In this document: in pieces, positions 14,206-16,465 of the stretch
Layout: each line of letters starts with the position of its first letter
Numbering within the stretch: position 1 is the stretch's first letter
From: an uncultured Collinsella sp.
GTDB taxonomy: Bacteria; Actinomycetota; Coriobacteriia; Coriobacteriales; Coriobacteriaceae
Length of the DNA: 16,465 nucleotides
Assembly (NCBI GenBank): GCA_900545835.1
Contig: URBB01000042.1
Span: 1-16,465, forward strand
Direction: 5' to 3'
The notes under the pieces: model-generated
What the model was told of the DNA's origin: nothing
The model's database searches: none
The model's input: the letters and a program-made list of their open reading frames with translations, nothing else
Position numbers and translations under genes: made by a program

Positions 14206-14919
14206 TTAGCCTCCGAGGTAGGCTTTGCGGACGTTGTCGTCGTGCAGGAGCTCTTGGCCCGTGCCGGTCATGGTGATCTTGCCGGTCTCGAGCACGTAAC
14301 CGCGTGTGGCGATGGAAAGCGCCATCTGCGCGTTTTGCTCGACCAGAAGCACCGTGGTGCCGGCCTTGTGCAGGTCCTCGACAATCTGGAAGATCTGTTC
14401 GATCAGAATCGGCGCCAGACCCATGGAAGGTTCGTCGAGCATAAGCAGTTTGGGGTTACTCATAAGGGCGCGCCCCATAACGAGCATCTGCTGCTCGCCG
14501 CCTGAAAGGGTGCCGGCGACCTGGCGACGACGTTCCTTCAGGCGCGGGAACTGCTCGTAGACGCGCTCCAGGCCCGGAGCCACCGTGGACTTGGGCTGTG
14601 TATAGGCACCCATCTCCAGGTTCTCCTCGACCGTCATCTGCAAAAAGGCGCGACGACCCTCGGGAACCTGAGCCAGGCCCTTACCAACCAGCTTATCAGC
14701 GGGCGTATGGGTAATGTCCTCGCCCATAAACTTGATGGAGCCGGTCTTGGAGCGCAGCAGGCCCGAGACGGTCTTGAGCGTTGTGGACTTGCCGGCACCG
14801 TTGGCACCAATCAAGGCCACGATCTCGCCCTCGTTAACGTTAAAGGAGATGTCCTTGATGGCGTGGATGGCGCCGTACCAGACGTTGATGTTGTAGACGG
14901 AAAGCATCGGCTCTGCCAT
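14206..14919 (-). CDS. livF: Branched-chain amino acid ABC transporter ATPase LivF
   Basis: Second ATPase of the Leu/Ile/Val high-affinity uptake system, acting on the cytosolic face with LivG. The 237-aa protein has the usual length. It has Walker A GANGAGKST at 38-46, Q-loop near 84, signature TLSGGEQQ at 137-144, Walker B LLMLDEPS at 158-165 and the family's VEQN segment at 193-196 in place of the usual H-loop histidine (normal for LivF). The ATG at 14919 directly follows the livG TAA, and GGGAG lies 6 nt upstream inside livG. Last gene of the operon, ended by the terminator at 14158-14195. Confidence 0.96.
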   Translation of the reverse strand: MAEPMLSVYNINVWYGAIHAIKDISFNVNEGEIVALIGANGAGKSTTLKTVSGLLRSKTGSIKFMGEDITHTPADKLVGKGLAQVPEGRRAFLQMTVEENLEMGAYTQPKSTVAPGLERVYEQFPRLKERRRQVAGTLSGGEQQMLVMGRALMSNPKLLMLDEPSMGLAPILIEQIFQIVEDLHKAGTTVLLVEQNAQMALSIATRGYVLETGKITMTGTGQELLHDDNVRKAYLGG

Positions 14920-15780
14920 TTAGTTCTCCCCCTTATCCTGCTTACCCAGATACGCCTCGATAACAGCGTCGTTGTTCTGGATTTCCTCGGCCGTGCCCTT
15001 GGCGATGACCTTACCAAAGTTGAGCACGCAAATGCCCTCGCAGATGTTCATAACGAGCGACATATCATGCTCGATAAGCATGATGGCGATGCCGAAGGTG
15101 TCGCGAATCTTGACGATGTTCGCCATGAGCTCTGCGGTCTCGGACGGGTTCATGCCGGCGGCAGGCTCGTCGAGCAGCAGTAGCTTGGGGTTGGTGGCAA
15201 GCGCGCGGACGATTTCCAGACGACGCTGAGCGCCGTAAGGAAGCGAGCCGGCCTGTTCATTTGCCAGGTGCTCCATGTCAAAAATGGACAGCAGCTCCAT
15301 GGCGCGCTCGTGGGCGGCCTTCTCGTGCTTCCAATACGTCGGCAGGCGCAGCACGCCCTCAAAACCGGAGTAGCGCTCCTGGTTATGCAGACCGACCTTA
15401 ACGTTGTCCTCCACCGTCATGGTATTGAACAGGCGGATGTTCTGGAACGTACGGGCAATACCCATGCGGTTGACCTGGTAGACCGACTTGCCCGAAGTGT
15501 CCTCACCGTCGAGCAGGATGGTGCCGTGCGTAGGCTGGTACACCTTGGTGAGCAGGTTGAAGACCGTGGTCTTGCCGGCACCGTTGGGGCCGATGAGACC
15601 GGCGATCTCAGTCTTGCCGATGGTCAGGCTAAAGTCATCGACTGCCTTAAGGCCGCCGAATTCAATGCCCAGGTGGATGCACTCGAGCGCCGGGCGCTGG
15701 CCCAAGTCGCGGTCGGGAACGATGGCGCCAGAAGGATACGGGACCATCTTGCCCTTGTTGAACTCAAACTTACTGGGCAT
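14920..15780 (-). CDS. livG: Branched-chain amino acid ABC transporter ATPase LivG
   Basis: First ATPase of the branched-chain amino acid importer. From the chosen start it is 286 aa, with an N-terminal lead of about 30 residues before the ATPase fold. Motifs: Walker A GPNGAGKTT at 64-72, RTFQN Q-loop at 110-114, signature SLPYGAQRR at 179-187, Walker B LLLLDEPAAGMNP at 200-212 and His238 in IEHDM, the LivG-type ending. The ATG at 15780 lies 11 nt inside livM, with GGAGG 9 nt upstream, so translation is coupled to livM. livF follows with no gap. The frame extends to 15807, but no ribosome binding site supports that start. Confidence 0.96.
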   Translation of the reverse strand: MPSKFEFNKGKMVPYPSGAIVPDRDLGQRPALECIHLGIEFGGLKAVDDFSLTIGKTEIAGLIGPNGAGKTTVFNLLTKVYQPTHGTILLDGEDTSGKSVYQVNRMGIARTFQNIRLFNTMTVEDNVKVGLHNQERYSGFEGVLRLPTYWKHEKAAHERAMELLSIFDMEHLANEQAGSLPYGAQRRLEIVRALATNPKLLLLDEPAAGMNPSETAELMANIVKIRDTFGIAIMLIEHDMSLVMNICEGICVLNFGKVIAKGTAEEIQNNDAVIEAYLGKQDKGEN

Positions 15781-16465
15781 CGGCTGCCACCTCCTTCTTG
15801 GAAGCAAAGCGGTCCTTAATGCGTGCGAAGAACGCCTTGAGCTGTGGGTTGTTAGTAAAGACCATGACCAGAATCAACACGATGGCGTAGATGAGCATGC
15901 GGTAGTCCGAGAACTGACGGAGCAGCTCGGGGAGCACCGTGAGCAGCGCCGCGGCGATAACGGAGCCGCGCATGTTGCCCAGGCCGCCCAGGACCACGAA
16001 CACCAGAATGAGGATGGACGTATTGAAGTCGAACTTAGTGGCGGAAAGCTGCGAGAAGTTACCGCCGAACAGGGCTCCGGCAGCACCGGCGAGGGCAGCG
16101 GAAACCACGAAGGCGATCATGCGGTACTGGGTGACGGAGATGCCCACAGACTCGGCAGCGATCTTGTTGTCGCGCACGGCAATAATGGCACGACCGGTAC
16201 GGCTGCGAACCAGGTTGAGCACAATCACGAGCGCGACCATAACCAGGATTGCGCCGGCAAGGAAGGTCGAATAGGTCGACACGCCCGATGCGCCCTGCGC
16301 GCCCTTGATGATGGCGGTGCCGTCCTCGAGCAGGTGCAGGTCGTCGATCGTAGAGTTACCCGTGATGTTAAAGATCACATGCAGGCCGCGGGAATCGACG
16401 CCCACAATGAGGCAGGTGACGACCTCTTTGATGATCTCGCCAAAAGCCAGGGTCACAATGGCCAG
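15770..16465 (-). CDS. livM: Branched-chain amino acid ABC permease LivM (5' part missing)
   Basis: Membrane permease of the branched-chain amino acid importer. The gene runs past the right window edge: the frame is open to base 16465, and about 231 C-terminal residues are visible. The visible part begins LAIVTLAFGEIIKEV, a hallmark of LivM. It continues with the cytosolic coupling loop RTGRAIIAVRDN (about 89-100), AESVGIS, and VVLGGLGNMRG (about 157-167), then two further membrane segments and a basic cytosolic tail. A stretch of about 25 residues before KGAQGASGV looks longer than in typical LivM. It overlaps livG by 11 nt. livH and the binding protein would be expected upstream, outside the window. 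Confidence 0.95.
   Translation of the reverse strand: MAIVTLAFGEIIKEVVTCLIVGVDSRGLHVIFNITGNSTIDDLHLLEDGTAIIKGAQGASGVSTYSTFLAGAILVMVALVIVLNLVRSRTGRAIIAVRDNKIAAESVGISVTQYRMIAFVVSAALAGAAGALFGGNFSQLSATKFDFNTSILILVFVVLGGLGNMRGSVIAAALLTVLPELLRQFSDYRMLIYAIVLILVMVFTNNPQLKAFFARIKDRFASKKEVAADAQ

Overview
The window looks like chromosomal DNA of a Coriobacteriia gut actinobacterium, most likely Collinsella or a close relative. I infer this from the GC-rich codon use, the protein flavour and the gene set; no database was searched. It carries mostly core genes, with little sign of recent mobile DNA.

Left part (1-2028): on the minus strand lies the translation operon infC-rpmI-rplT (IF3, L35, L20), ending in a strong terminator. 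Just upstream of infC is a leader with a clear intrinsic attenuator hairpin. infC itself appears to start at a non-canonical AUA codon placed 8 nt after a GGAGG ribosome binding site. Further upstream is tRNA-Leu(CAA) with its own terminator. Between that tRNA and infC there is a second copy of the tRNA 3' end plus terminator, with the tRNA body missing.

Middle part (2068-11300), all minus strand: a cytosolic transglutaminase-like protein with its own promoter; class II fructose-bisphosphate aldolase (fba), followed by a large nested palindrome; and an apparent operon made of a RecJ-RecQ-like fusion protein, a bifunctional (p)ppGpp synthetase/hydrolase (Rel) and a GloB-like metallo-beta-lactamase-fold hydrolase. 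The fusion, about 1095 aa, joins a 5'-3' single-strand exonuclease to a superfamily 2 helicase. It is preceded by a 21-codon upstream ORF that overlaps its start.

Right part (11523-16465): a plus-strand transporter of the bile acid:sodium symporter type; a tightly coupled minus-strand pair of cutC and a GalT/HIT-like DUF4931 protein; a 69-nt palindromic repeat; a strong terminator; and the minus-strand end of a branched-chain amino acid ABC transporter operon, livM (cut by the window end)-livG-livF.

The items most worth a second look are the RecJ-RecQ-like fusion, the AUA start and attenuator of infC, the tRNA 3'-end duplication, and the two large palindromic elements.
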